Positions 1-11,410 of a stretch of 64,000 bases of DNA are shown here, one piece after another. The position numbers and the translations under genes are program-made. Positions within the stretch are counted from its first letter, which is position 1. Each line of letters opens with the position of its first letter. This DNA comes from Afipia felis ATCC 53690. GTDB taxonomy: Bacteria > Pseudomonadota > Alphaproteobacteria > Rhizobiales > Xanthobacteraceae. The stretch lies in NCBI RefSeq assembly GCF_000314735.2, contig NZ_KB375270.1:2046001-2110000 (forward strand), read 5' to 3'. The notes under the pieces are model-generated. The model searched no databases and was not told the DNA's origin. It saw nothing but the letters and a program-made list of their open reading frames with translations.

Positions 1-1
1 C

Positions 2-907
2 GCGGGCGCGTTGATCGTCATCAGCGCCATGGGCCTGTTCAGCACGCTCGCGTTTTCGCAGATGGGCGGACAAGCGCTCACCGCAACAGCTCTCGTCTAT
101 GCCGCGCTGTTTGCATGGGCGGGTCATTACCTCTGGACAGTCAAGAACCTGCGCACACCGGGCGGATTGCTGATTGCGATTGCGGTGTCGATGGCGCCGC
201 TGGCGGTTTACGGCATTCAGGATTCGCTCGGCCTGTGGAGCAAATTTGGCAAGCCCGGAACAACGCGAGACTTCTACATCTGGGTGCGGGGAAGCTGGGT
301 CTTCATGGAGATCGCCGCAATTGCCGCAGCGGCGCTCGCACTTCGATTTTATCGCTTTCCCTTCATCGTTTTTCTGGCCGCGTTCGCGCTCTGGTTCCTC
401 TCGATGGACATCGTGCCGTGGATCACCGGCTCCAAACTCCGTGACTTTGAAACCGCGCGGACCGTCTCGATCTGGTTCGGCCTTGCCATGCTCGCGATCG
501 CCGTGGTGGTGAATGCGTATCAGCGCACCGGCGATTTCGCCTTCTGGCTTTATCTGTTCGGCGTGCTGACGTTCTGGGGCGGCATTTCCGCGACATCCGG
601 CGGCACCGCCCTGCAAAAAGCTGCATACTGCGCGATGAACGTCGGCTTCCTGTTCCTCGCCGTTTTCCTTGGCCGGCGCGTGTTCGCGGTGTTCGGCACC
701 ATCGGCATTGCCATGTATCTTGGTGATCTCGCCGAAAAGGTCTTCAAGGATTCGCTGCTGTTCCCCTTCGCACTGTCGCTGATCGGCATCGCCATCATCG
801 CCTTCGGCCTCTATTACCATCGCCATCAGGCCGCCATCACAACCTGGATCGATGCGCGGATGCCGGATGCCTTGAAGCGGCTGCGGCCTGCCAACAACAT
901 CGCCTGA
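2..907 (+). CDS. Polytopic membrane protein, 5' end outside the window
   Basis: The reading frame is open to the left edge (codons GCG GGC GCG before TTG at 11), so the true start probably lies upstream and this is the C-terminal ~300 residues. The protein is a series of about nine hydrophobic segments separated by short polar loops, with little soluble sequence. It ends in a basic tail, so it is an integral inner-membrane protein. I recognise no catalytic motif and do not assign a transport substrate. It ends 40 nt before uvrB on the same strand and may be cotranscribed with it. Confidence 0.75.
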   Translation, partial: AGALIVISAMGLFSTLAFSQMGGQALTATALVYAALFAWAGHYLWTVKNLRTPGGLLIAIAVSMAPLAVYGIQDSLGLWSKFGKPGTTRDFYIWVRGSWVFMEIAAIAAAALALRFYRFPFIVFLAAFALWFLSMDIVPWITGSKLRDFETARTVSIWFGLAMLAIAVVVNAYQRTGDFAFWLYLFGVLTFWGGISATSGGTALQKAAYCAMNVGFLFLAVFLGRRVFAVFGTIGIAMYLGDLAEKVFKDSLLFPFALSLIGIAIIAFGLYYHRHQAAITTWIDARMPDALKRLRPANNIA

Positions 908-947
908 AACCCTTTTCCTTCGCACAGCGCGGCCCCATATTCCGCGC

Positions 948-3830
<2,883 letters not shown>

Positions 3831-3833
3831 GGC

Positions 3834-4571
3834 TTGACCAAAGAGGAAACGAAATCGCCTCCATCAGCTTCAGCACATATCACCAGCGCATTCTTCAATG
3901 CGCGCGCAAAATATCGCAATCTTCATACCGCATGGACAAACTTATCTGGACTACTCTCCGGGAGATTTTCGTTACCGGTTGCAATGATTCATCTTCAACG
4001 ACAGGGCGATGCCGATCTTCTGATCCGCTGCATGGAAGATGAATTCGACCCCGAAAGAGCGAGAGCCCCCTCGAATATTATGGAGTTCTCGCCTCACTAT
4101 CAAATAATACTCTCTGAAGCATGGATAATCGGCTGCTATGAAGTACTTCGCGCATTGAAGCAACGCGATGACGACACGCTGAAGCAGCGTATGGAGCCAT
4201 CAGGAGTTTCCTCAACCGCAGCCTTCCGCTCTATATTTTCAGATTTTGAATTATTACGAATGCCGATTGCGAAGTACGAAATCGCAAAAGATAAGGCCCT
4301 AAAACAGCCACTGATTATGAAAGCAATTCCGCCAAACGACGATACCACGGATAAGAAAGTCTACGATAAAGATGATCCAAAGCGTACGCACATCATGCCT
4401 ACTGGATTGTCCGAACGAGGCTCGACGATGTGGATGACCTTCGACCATAAAAACTCGAAAACGTTTTGGATCGAGCGTCGTGATCTTTCTGATAGGTTGC
4501 TGGCACTTCAAGGTGGGATTGAACCCGCAGGTTTGCGGGAAGCAAGATTGAAAGCCGAGGGTGGCGAATAA
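3834..4571 (+). CDS. Orphan hypothetical protein, low GC
   Basis: This 245-residue protein was not recognised. It starts at TTG 3834, only 3 nt after the uvrB stop, with GAGG at 3824-3827 as a plausible ribosome binding site inside the end of uvrB. Two hand-counted 60-base blocks (4201-4260 and 4261-4320) are 40% and 43% GC, against 62% for the uvrB block 1801-1860, and codon use is correspondingly AT-rich. The N-terminal half looks helical (residues ~20-130). The C-terminal third is rich in Asp and Lys (DDTTDKKVYDKDDPKR) and then has alternating polar and hydrophobic, strand-like sequence. There is no signal peptide, membrane segment or known catalytic motif. The composition suggests recent transfer. 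A nuclease, toxin or defence role would be guesswork. Confidence 0.7.
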   Translation: MTKEETKSPPSASAHITSAFFNARAKYRNLHTAWTNLSGLLSGRFSLPVAMIHLQRQGDADLLIRCMEDEFDPERARAPSNIMEFSPHYQIILSEAWIIGCYEVLRALKQRDDDTLKQRMEPSGVSSTAAFRSIFSDFELLRMPIAKYEIAKDKALKQPLIMKAIPPNDDTTDKKVYDKDDPKRTHIMPTGLSERGSTMWMTFDHKNSKTFWIERRDLSDRLLALQGGIEPAGLREARLKAEGGE

Positions 4572-4585
4572 GACTACCGACTAAA

Positions 4586-6205
4586 TTACCCAACCCCCGG
4601 CGCTTCGTGTCCGGTGCGCTCCACATATTCCGTATACCCACCGCCATATTGATGGACACCGTCAGGTGTCAATTCCAGCACGCGGTTGGAGAGCGCTGCA
4701 AGGAAGTGGCGGTCATGCGAGACGAACAGCATCGCGCCCTCATATTGCGACAACGCCGCGATCAGCATCTCCTTGGTCGCCATATCGAGGTGGTTGGTCG
4801 GCTCGTCCAGCACCAGAAAGTTCGGCGGATCGTAAAGCATCTTCGCCATCACCAGCCGCGCCTTCTCGCCGCCGGAGAGCACGCGGCATTTCTTCTCCAC
4901 ATCGTCGCCGGAAAACCCGAAGCAGCCCGCGAGCGTGCGCAGGCTTCCCTGCCCGGCCTGCGGGAATGAATCCTCCAGCGACTGGAAGATCGTCCGCTCG
5001 CCATCGAGCAAATCCATCGCGTGCTGGGCGAAATAACCCATCTTCACGCTGGCGCCGACCGCGACGCTGCCGTCGTCCGGCTCGGACGCACCCGCGACGA
5101 GTTTCAGCAGCGTCGACTTGCCCGCGCCGTTGATGCCCATCACGCACCAGCGCTCGCGGCGACGGACCTGAAAATCCAGATCGTCATAAATACGCCGCGC
5201 GCCATAGCCCTTCTGCACGCTTTTCAGCGTGACGACATCTTCGCCCGAACGGGGCGCCGCGGGAAAATCGAACGACACGCTTTCGCGACGCTTCGGCGGA
5301 TCGACGCGCTCGATCTTGTCGAGCTTCTTCACCCGGCTCTGCACTTGCGCCGCATGAGACGCGCGTGCCTTGAAGCGTTCGATGAACTTGATTTCTTTCG
5401 CCAGCATCGCCTGCTGACGCTCGAACTGCGCCTGCTGCTGCTTGTCTGCGAGCGCGCGCTGCTGTTCGTAGAAATCGTAATTGCCGGAATAGCTGGTCAG
5501 CGTGCCGCCATCGATCTCGATGATCTTGTTGACGATGCGGTTCATGAACTCGCGATCGTGCGATGTCATCAGCAGCGCGCCGTCGTAATTCTTGAGAAAG
5601 CCTTCGAGCCAGATCAGGCTTTCGATATCGAGATGGTTCGACGGCTCGTCGAGCAGCATCACGTCCGGCCGCATCAAGAGAATGCGCGCCAGCGCCACGC
5701 GCATCTTCCAGCCGCCGGAGAGATTTCCGACATCGCCGTCCATCATCTCCTGTGTGAAGCTCAGACCCGCGAGCACTTCGCGCGCACGGCTTTCCAGCGC
5801 GTAGCCGTCGAGTTCCTCGAAACGTGCCTGCACCTCGCCGTAGCGCGTGATGATCTCATCCATCTCGTCCATGCGATCCGGATCGGCCATCGCGGCCTCG
5901 AGTTCTTTCAACTCGGCCGCGACCTCGCTCACCGGCCCGACGCCGTTCATCACCTCGGAGACGGCGCTGTGGCCTTCCATCTCGCCGACATCCTGGCTGA
6001 AATAGCCGATATTGATGCCTCGCTCCGCCACGACCTGCCCCTCGTCGGGAAGTTCCTGCGCAGTCGCCAGGCGGAACAGCGTGGTCTTGCCGGAGCCGTT
6101 AGGGCCGACGAGGCCGATCTTCTCGCCCTTGAGAAGAGACGCTTGAGCCTCGATGAAAATGATCTGATGGCCGTTCTGCTTGCCGATATTGTCGAAACGA
6201 ATCAT
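4586..6205 (-). CDS. ABC-F family ATP-binding cassette protein
   Basis: This is a soluble twin-ABC ATPase of the ABC-F type, a family whose characterised members act on ribosomes rather than in transport. There are no membrane segments. Domain 1 has Walker A GPNGSGKTT near residue 34, signature LSGGWKM and Walker B LLDEPSNHLD. A charged helical linker follows (EQQRALADKQQQAQFERQ), then domain 2 with GINGAGKST, LSGGEKARL and VLDEPTNHLD. The length of 539 aa fits the family. I chose ATG at 6205 because the protein then starts MIRFDNIGK, typical of the family; a GTG at 6217 in the same frame would add four residues. Neither has a strong Shine-Dalgarno. The subfamily cannot be settled by eye. Confidence 0.93.
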   Translation of the reverse strand: MIRFDNIGKQNGHQIIFIEAQASLLKGEKIGLVGPNGSGKTTLFRLATAQELPDEGQVVAERGINIGYFSQDVGEMEGHSAVSEVMNGVGPVSEVAAELKELEAAMADPDRMDEMDEIITRYGEVQARFEELDGYALESRAREVLAGLSFTQEMMDGDVGNLSGGWKMRVALARILLMRPDVMLLDEPSNHLDIESLIWLEGFLKNYDGALLMTSHDREFMNRIVNKIIEIDGGTLTSYSGNYDFYEQQRALADKQQQAQFERQQAMLAKEIKFIERFKARASHAAQVQSRVKKLDKIERVDPPKRRESVSFDFPAAPRSGEDVVTLKSVQKGYGARRIYDDLDFQVRRRERWCVMGINGAGKSTLLKLVAGASEPDDGSVAVGASVKMGYFAQHAMDLLDGERTIFQSLEDSFPQAGQGSLRTLAGCFGFSGDDVEKKCRVLSGGEKARLVMAKMLYDPPNFLVLDEPTNHLDMATKEMLIAALSQYEGAMLFVSHDRHFLAALSNRVLELTPDGVHQYGGGYTEYVERTGHEAPGVG

Positions 6206-6451
6206 GACGCCGTGCACAGTTGAAGGGATTGCGCAGGCTCTTAAGGCATAAGGCCAATTTGCGAAAGGGCGCTGTTCCCTTGCGACGCCAGGCCGCGCCG
6301 ATTTGAGAATTGCGACAGTATTACGGCAACCCGCATGAGAAATATTTGTGCATGGCGTGATGCGGCAGAGGCTGAAATGCCGGCGCGAAAGATGTTATTA
6401 ACCGCCATCGTTTGAGGTCGGCGGCCTGATGCCCCGTCTTGCGAGTAACCG

Positions 6452-7345
6452 ATGATCTCTTTCCTTGCCAAAGTTCCGCGCCCGGCTCGCGTGGGATTTT
6501 CTTTGCCTGTCGCCATGCTGATGCTGTCAATGGCAGCGGCGCATGCGCGCGCGCAGGAAGACGAGGCCAATCAACCTACAGACGCAAAGGACGCCGCGAG
6601 CGCCGACGTGCCGGAGCCCACCGCCTTCGAATGGAGCCTGCTCGATCCGTCGATTCCGGTGACCGTGGACAAGCCCTACAAATATCGTGCGCCCGCGACG
6701 CTGTCCGCACCGAGCGCGAACTGGGATCGCACGGCGAAGGATGACGGCAGCTCGGCCCTCACGGTGAAACGGTCGATACTGCCGTTCTGGGATGCCAAGG
6801 TCGGCGCCGACATGAACGTCGCGCCGGATGGCCCGGTCACTTCGGGCGAACTCCTTGCACGCCAAGCACAAGGCGACACCACATCGCTGCAATCCGGCGG
6901 CAGCGTCTGGGCCAGCATGAACGGTCCGGGCGTCGCCGGAATCTGGGACAAGACATCCGTCGATGCGCGAATTGACCCGTCGGCCGACCAGAACAGGATC
7001 GGCACCGCGATCAGCAAGACGATCCCGATGGACAACAACCAGTATGCACTCACCGTGCAAAACGGTTACGCCGTCGCGCAGCCACTGGATACGCCGATTG
7101 CGGGTCTCGGGCCGCGCACAGACCGCAGCATCGAAGTCGATCGCTCGGCGAAGCTAGAATTCCGCGATACCGGGACGAGCCTGATCGCAGGCCAGACCCT
7201 TTCGACGGTGGACAACAAATGGCTCGGCCGCGTCGGCGCGGAACAGAAGCTGTTCGGCGGCGTCAGCGTTTCCGGCACCTACGCGCAGACCGCCGACGGC
7301 GCCGACAACAAAAGCCTCACCGCCGGATACAAATATCACTGGTAG
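6452..7345 (+). CDS. Exported hypothetical protein, possible outer-membrane protein
   Basis: This 297-residue protein has an N-terminal signal sequence: basic start, hydrophobic PVAMLMLSMAAA, then AHARAQ with cleavage plausible after ARA near residue 34. The mature part is rich in Asp, Thr, Ser and Gly. It has short alternating strand-like stretches and ends in YKYHW, an aromatic C-terminus common in beta-barrel outer-membrane proteins. No enzyme motif is seen. It is divergent from the ABC-F gene, with a 246-nt gap that holds the likely promoters. The location is inferred from the signal peptide; the barrel is only a suggestion. Confidence 0.8.
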   Translation: MISFLAKVPRPARVGFSLPVAMLMLSMAAAHARAQEDEANQPTDAKDAASADVPEPTAFEWSLLDPSIPVTVDKPYKYRAPATLSAPSANWDRTAKDDGSSALTVKRSILPFWDAKVGADMNVAPDGPVTSGELLARQAQGDTTSLQSGGSVWASMNGPGVAGIWDKTSVDARIDPSADQNRIGTAISKTIPMDNNQYALTVQNGYAVAQPLDTPIAGLGPRTDRSIEVDRSAKLEFRDTGTSLIAGQTLSTVDNKWLGRVGAEQKLFGGVSVSGTYAQTADGADNKSLTAGYKYHW

Positions 7346-7570
7346 CGTGCTCCGCCATACCGGGAAGCGCGGCGCTCATTTCGCAATACGATGTAAATAA
7401 AATCTGAATCCGGGAACAGCGGCCCCGGGGTCCGGCTTGTTGTCCACAAAAGGCGCGGACGATTGCCCCACTCCCGCCTCGCTATGGTCACGATCAGTTG
7501 AAGTAATGCGCCCTCATCTTCGTCGTGCGGGGGACAACCGCTCGCAAGCCTTGCGAAAAGGAGAAAGCCG

Positions 7571-7972
7571 ATGAACGCCATGCCGTCAGAAAAAATCGAA
7601 ACCAACGAAATCGACGACAACCTCGCAGCCGTGACTGATGTCGAGGCCGGCATCCGCGATTTCGTCCGCAAAGATATCGCCTATCTGCGCAAGCCCTCCT
7701 CGATTCTCAATTCAGGCGAGACACCGGACGCCACTGCGGAGGCGACGGTCAGCAACGTCAACACTTTGATCCAGCGCGTTGCGGGCGCATCGGCTAGCGA
7801 GATCGACACCCTCATCACCGAGCTCGAGAACCTGCGCGGTTTCATGCACGAAGAAGGCCAGCGCGTGCAGCGCGAATTGGCGAGTTTCGCCCAGTTGAGC
7901 CAGACCGCGATGAAGTCGACCCGCATGATTGCCGACAGCATCGCACAGTGGAAGCGGCCTTCCGAACAGTAA
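7571..7972 (+). CDS. Small coiled-coil hypothetical protein
   Basis: This is a 133-residue soluble protein of unknown function. AAAGGAGAAAG at 7557-7567 is a strong ribosome binding site just before ATG 7571. The sequence is mostly predicted helix with heptad-like spacing in the second half (SEIDTLITELENLRGF and the following HEEGQRVQRELASF), consistent with a coiled coil. It has no signal peptide or membrane segment and no cysteines. It precedes two small membrane-protein genes on the same strand, but the gaps are too large to claim an operon. Confidence 0.8.
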   Translation: MNAMPSEKIETNEIDDNLAAVTDVEAGIRDFVRKDIAYLRKPSSILNSGETPDATAEATVSNVNTLIQRVAGASASEIDTLITELENLRGFMHEEGQRVQRELASFAQLSQTAMKSTRMIADSIAQWKRPSEQ

Positions 7973-8109
7973 GCCTCGCTTCGACCCTCTCTCATCGGCA
8001 GGGCCGCTCCGTTCATCCGGTGCGGCCTCGCCGTCGATTTGAACCTGCCGCGCGCCTCGCGCGACCCATGAGCACGCCGTCCCGGCGCGCGCCATGCAGG
8101 GGTCAAATC

Positions 8110-8247
8110 GTGAAGATCATCAAGCCCGATACCGCGGAACCGATTCCGCTTCCCTCCTCAAAACAGAACCTCGCGATCATTCTGATCCGCTTCGTGCTGT
8201 TTCTCGCCATCGCCGTCGTGGTGCTGTCGCTCGCCTACATCAAATAA
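8110..8247 (+). CDS. Single-pass membrane miniprotein
   Basis: This is a 45-residue open frame starting at GTG 8110. It has a polar N-terminus (KIIKPDTAEPIPLPSSKQ), one strongly hydrophobic segment over roughly residues 22-42, then YIK at the end. A longer in-frame reading from 7948 is possible but its extra N-terminus is arginine-rich, unstructured sequence overlapping the previous gene, so I prefer the short form. No obvious Shine-Dalgarno precedes the GTG. The clean hydrophobic helix supports a real protein; the function is unknown. Confidence 0.55.
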   Translation: MKIIKPDTAEPIPLPSSKQNLAIILIRFVLFLAIAVVVLSLAYIK

Positions 8248-8331
8248 CCATCCGAAAAAAGAAACGCCGTTGCGCCTTTCTCCGACGCATGCGCCGTGCG
8301 AGAATTGACCAACGCAACAGGGGATTTGCGC

Positions 8332-8640
8332 ATGTTTCAGATCAACGATCTTTTCCAGTGGGACCGTTTCATCACGCCGACGATCATCAAGACGTTCTAC
8401 TGGCTGGTGATCGCGCTCGTCATTCTCAGCGGCATCTCAGGCATCTTCGGCGGGTTGCTGCAGATGGCCGTGAGCCCGTTTGCTGGATTCATCATGGTGC
8501 TGATGGCGATCGCAGGTGTCATTGCCGGCGTGGTGTTCTCACGCATCGCCGCCGAATTCGTGCTGATCGTATTCCGGATCAACGAGCACCTCGGCGCGAT
8601 CCGTGAACAGGGCCGCACCGACGCACAGCCGCGGTTCTAA
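8332..8640 (+). CDS. DUF4282-type small membrane protein
   Basis: This 102-residue protein has two transmembrane helices. After a short N-terminus (MFQINDLFQWDRFITP) come helices at about 21-45 and 49-70, then a cytoplasmic-looking tail containing RINEHLGAIRE. The spacing and the FxxF..FITP start resemble DUF4282 proteins. An upstream in-frame ATG-less GTG extension from 8296 exists, but GGGG at 8320-8323 sits correctly for ATG 8332. The stop codon lies within a strong hairpin at 8626-8650. It converges with ychF. Confidence 0.8.
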   Translation: MFQINDLFQWDRFITPTIIKTFYWLVIALVILSGISGIFGGLLQMAVSPFAGFIMVLMAIAGVIAGVVFSRIAAEFVLIVFRINEHLGAIREQGRTDAQPRF

Positions 8641-8650
8641 ACCGCGGCTG
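8626..8650. terminator. Hairpin spanning a stop codon between convergent genes
   Basis: An 11-bp perfect inverted repeat (CAGCCGCGGTT at 8626-8636 against 8640-8650) encloses a 3-nt loop. The TAA stop of the DUF4282 gene is in the loop and at the start of the right arm. It lies just before the ychF stop at 8661. There is no T-run on either strand, so it is not a classical intrinsic terminator. It may act as an mRNA-end structure for both transcripts. Confidence 0.5.
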
Positions 8651-8660
8651 CCCGCTTCGA

Positions 8661-9758
8661 TCAGGTATTGAAGCGGAAATGCATCACGTCGCCATCGGCG
8701 ACCACATATTCCTTGCCTTCCAACCGAAGCTTGCCCGCATCGCGCGCACCCGCTTCGCCGCCGAGCGTGACATAATCGTCATAAGCGATGGTCTCGGCGC
8801 GGATGAAGCCCTTCTCGAAATCGGTATGGATCACGCCCGCAGCGCCAGGAGCCTTGGTGCCCTTGGTGATGGTCCAGGCGCGCGCCTCCTTCGGACCTAC
8901 AGTGAAGTAGGTGATGAGATGCAGGAGGTCGTAACCCGCGCGGATCAGGCGGTCGAGACCGGCCTCTTCCAGTTCGAGCGTCGACAGGAAGTCCGCACGC
9001 TCCTCACGTGACAATGTCGCGATCTCGGATTCGATCTTGGCAGAAATCACCACCGCGACCGCGCCTTCCTTCTGCGCATGCTCGAACACCGCCTGCGAGA
9101 AGGCGTTGCCGGCGGCGGCCGAACCTTCCTCGACGTTGCAGACATAGAGAACCGGCTTCGAGGTCAAAAGGCCGAGCATCCGGAATGCCCGTTCCTCCTC
9201 CGGCTTGCGCTCGAGAAAGCGAGCGGGCTTGCCGTCGCGCAGTAGTTTCAGCGCTCGCTCGACGAGGTCGAGCTGCTCCTTGGAATCCTTGTCGCCGCCC
9301 TTCGCCTTCTTGCTGAGGTTGTCGACGCGCTTTTCGAGGCTTTCGAGGTCCGCGAGCATTAACTCGGTCTCGATGGTCTCGATATCGGCGAGCGGCGCGA
9401 TCCGGCCCTCGACATGGGTGATATCGGAATCCTCAAAGCAGCGCACCACATGCGCCACCGCGTCCACCTCGCGAATGGTCGCAAGAAACTGGTTGCCGAG
9501 ACCCTCGCCCTTCGACGCGCCCTTCACGAGGCCCGCGATGTCCACGAACGTCAGTTGCGTCGGGATGATCTGTGCTGACTTGGCGACGGCCGCGAGCTTG
9601 TCGAGCCGCGGGTCCGGCACCGCCACCGCGCCGACATTCGGCTCGATGGTGCAGAACGGATAGTTCGCCGCCTGCGCCGCCGCCGTTTCCGTCAGCGCGT
9701 TGAACAGAGTGGATTTGCCGACGTTCGGCAATCCGACAATGCCGCATTTGAATCCCAT
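8661..9758 (-). CDS. ychF: Redox-regulated ATPase YchF (OLA1 type)
   Basis: This is a P-loop protein of the Obg-related YchF family, which prefers ATP and associates with ribosomes. Its length (365 aa) matches the E. coli protein (363). It begins with GIVGLPNVGKSTLFNAL (Walker A/G1), followed by NYPFCTIEPN (switch I), DIAGLVKGASKGEGLGNQFL (G3), a coiled-coil insertion around residues 125-180, and a C-terminal TGS-like domain (AWTITKGTKAPGAAGVIHTD). It is the last gene of a minus-strand set with rplY and pth, 27 nt after pth. Confidence 0.97.
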   Translation of the reverse strand: MGFKCGIVGLPNVGKSTLFNALTETAAAQAANYPFCTIEPNVGAVAVPDPRLDKLAAVAKSAQIIPTQLTFVDIAGLVKGASKGEGLGNQFLATIREVDAVAHVVRCFEDSDITHVEGRIAPLADIETIETELMLADLESLEKRVDNLSKKAKGGDKDSKEQLDLVERALKLLRDGKPARFLERKPEEERAFRMLGLLTSKPVLYVCNVEEGSAAAGNAFSQAVFEHAQKEGAVAVVISAKIESEIATLSREERADFLSTLELEEAGLDRLIRAGYDLLHLITYFTVGPKEARAWTITKGTKAPGAAGVIHTDFEKGFIRAETIAYDDYVTLGGEAGARDAGKLRLEGKEYVVADGDVMHFRFNT

Positions 9759-9785
9759 GATATCCCCTTGATCGTCAGCGCCAGA

Positions 9786-10391
9786 TTACTTGTCGCTGTT
9801 GTCGTCCTTCGGACCGAAGCCCTTGGCATCCATCGCAAGATGGACCTTATTCTGAAACGCAGAGTCCTTGCCCTGCGCGAGCAGCGCGGCGTTGTCGGAC
9901 ACGATATCGCACAGCGCCTCGACCCACGGCCGCTCGGCCTTCGCGAAATCGTTCAGCACATGGATGTGCACCAGTTCCTTGACGCCGGGATGCCCGACCC
10001 CGAGCCGGACGCGGCGATACTCGTTGCCGACATGCGACGAGATCGAGCGCAAGCCGTTATGACCGGCGATACCGCCGCCGACTTTGACGCGAACCTTCGC
10101 TGGCGGCAATTCGATCTCGTCGTGAAATACCACGACATCGCTCTCGCCGAGCTTGAAGAAATTAGCGGCCTCCTGCACCGCGCGACCGGATTCGTTCATG
10201 TAGGTCGCAGGTTTCAGGAGAATGATGCGCTCACCATCCAGCACGCCCTCGGAGGTCTCGCCCTGAAAGCGACGGCGCCACGGTGAGAAACCGTGACGCC
10301 GCGCCATTTCGTCGAGAACCATGAACCCGATATTGTGCCGATTGCCTTCGTACTTCGATCCGGGATTCCCCAGTCCGACGAACAGGCGCAT
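9786..10391 (-). CDS. pth: Peptidyl-tRNA hydrolase
   Basis: The enzyme releases tRNA from peptidyl-tRNA that drops off ribosomes. It is 201 residues, the usual length. The N-terminus [18 protein letters not shown] carries conserved Asn9 and catalytic His19, and VFHDEIELP carries the conserved Asp. The glycine-rich [12 protein letters not shown] segment is also present. It lies 15 nt downstream of rplY and shares its promoter in all likelihood, a gene order common in bacteria. Confidence 0.97.
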   Translation of the reverse strand: MRLFVGLGNPGSKYEGNRHNIGFMVLDEMARRHGFSPWRRRFQGETSEGVLDGERIILLKPATYMNESGRAVQEAANFFKLGESDVVVFHDEIELPPAKVRVKVGGGIAGHNGLRSISSHVGNEYRRVRLGVGHPGVKELVHIHVLNDFAKAERPWVEALCDIVSDNAALLAQGKDSAFQNKVHLAMDAKGFGPKDDNSDK

Positions 10392-10406
10392 GGCGTAGGT
10401 CGTCTC

Positions 10407-11105
10407 TTACTTCTTCTTGTCGCCGCCGGCCGCAGGGGCCTTGGCAGCGCCAGCCGCAGGAGCCGCAGCACCGGCCGCAGGAGCAGCACCGGCCGCAGGA
10501 GTTGCAGCAGCCTCGGCAGCAGGCTTGGCTTCTTCGCCCATGCCTGACGGCGGAACGACGGTGACGAGCGTCACGTCATCGCGCGACACCGGCTTCACGC
10601 CCTTCGGCAGCGCCACATCGCTGATGTGCAGCGAGTTGTTGATTTCGAGCTTGGAGACATCGACCTCGATGAACTGCGGAATGTGCTCGACATCCGCCTC
10701 GAGTTCGACCGTGTGGTTCACGATGTTGACCGTGCCGCCACGCTTCACGCCCGGCGAGACTTCGGCGCCCTTGACGTGCAGCGGAACGCTGACGCGGATG
10801 GTCGCGCCTTCACCAAGGCGAAGGAAGTCGACATGAAGCGGGAAGTCCTTCACCGGATCGAGCGCGTAGTCGCGCGGAATCACCCGGTGCTTCTGGCCAT
10901 CGAGATCGATGTTGAACAGCGTGGTGAGGAAGTGGCCTGCGAAAATGCTCTGACGCAGAGCCTTGTCATCGAGCGAGATCGTGACCGGCGGCTTGTTGTC
11001 GCCGTAGATCACTGCCGGCACGCGGCCAGCACGACGTTCAGCCCGAGCGGCCCCCTTGCCGGCCTTCGGACGAGCGGTCGCCTTCAATTCCTTGACGGTC
11101 GCCAT
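10407..11105 (-). CDS. rplY: 50S ribosomal protein L25 / Ctc with Ala-rich tail
   Basis: This is the 5S rRNA-binding ribosomal protein of the long (TL5/Ctc) type, 232 residues. The N-terminal L25 domain is recognisable from ATVKELKATARPKAGKGAAR and VIYGDNKPP, and is followed by the C-terminal beta domain (HISDVALPKGVKPVSRDD). The last ~45 residues are almost only Ala, Gly, Pro and Lys, built from repeats of APAAGAA. I chose ATG 11105 (ATVKEL), with AAGGA about 8 nt upstream. The frame continues upstream to 11459 but that extension is leader sequence. A hairpin sits in the leader at 11136-11153. Confidence 0.96.
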   Translation of the reverse strand: MATVKELKATARPKAGKGAARAERRAGRVPAVIYGDNKPPVTISLDDKALRQSIFAGHFLTTLFNIDLDGQKHRVIPRDYALDPVKDFPLHVDFLRLGEGATIRVSVPLHVKGAEVSPGVKRGGTVNIVNHTVELEADVEHIPQFIEVDVSKLEINNSLHISDVALPKGVKPVSRDDVTLVTVVPPSGMGEEAKPAAEAAATPAAGAAPAAGAAAPAAGAAKAPAAGGDKKK

Positions 11106-11410
11106 AGTGTAAGTCCTTGTTTTTGCAAAATTTAAGGGCCGCAAACGCGGCCCGTTCGGTCGCCGCGGCAAGCCTCCAGGGGTGCGGGGGCCGCGAACGA
11201 GCCGGTTCTTAGCCCCAACGGCTCGAAAAAACAAGGAAGACGCATGAAAACCGAGCCGAAACCATTCCCGGCTCCGGGCCCGGCCTTCACCGCAAAAACT
11301 GGCTGACGGGTAAAATTCTAAGGGTTCCGAAACGGTTTTATCGGAACTTTGCCCTAGATTTCCGGGGCCGGAAGAACGCCCCGGCAAAATGGGTTCCAGA
11401 AGAGGCCAAG
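11106..11410. other. Divergent intergenic region between rplY and the HD-GYP gene
   Basis: This 305-nt gap must contain the promoters of rplY (leftward) and of the HD-GYP gene (rightward). The only clear structure is the GC hairpin at 11136-11153 in the rplY leader. AAGAGG just before ATG 11411 is the ribosome binding site of the rightward gene. I see no RNA gene and no convincing -35/-10 pair. Confidence 0.6.
11136..11153 (-). promoter_or_regulatory. Hairpin in the rplY leader
   Basis: A 7-bp GC-only stem (GGGCCGC / GCGGCCC) with a 4-nt loop lies 31 nt upstream of the rplY start. Read on the minus strand it is followed by TTAAATTTTG, which is T-rich but not a clean U-run. It could be a leader terminator or attenuator, or a structure that recognises the ribosomal protein. 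No family is assigned. Confidence 0.4.

Noticed and set aside
5021..6223. 400-codon open frame antisense to the ABC-F gene
   Set aside because: The minus-strand frame encodes all ABC-F motifs; the plus-strand product is low-complexity shadow sequence.
7440..7448. TTGTCCACA, one mismatch from a DnaA box
   Set aside because: A single copy with no further boxes, AT-rich unwinding element or dnaA/dnaN nearby, so an origin is not supported.
10407..10545. Repetitive GCCGCAGGAGC-type sequence that might look like a tandem DNA repeat
   Set aside because: It is the Ala/Gly/Pro-rich end of the L25 protein; the repetition is at the protein level.
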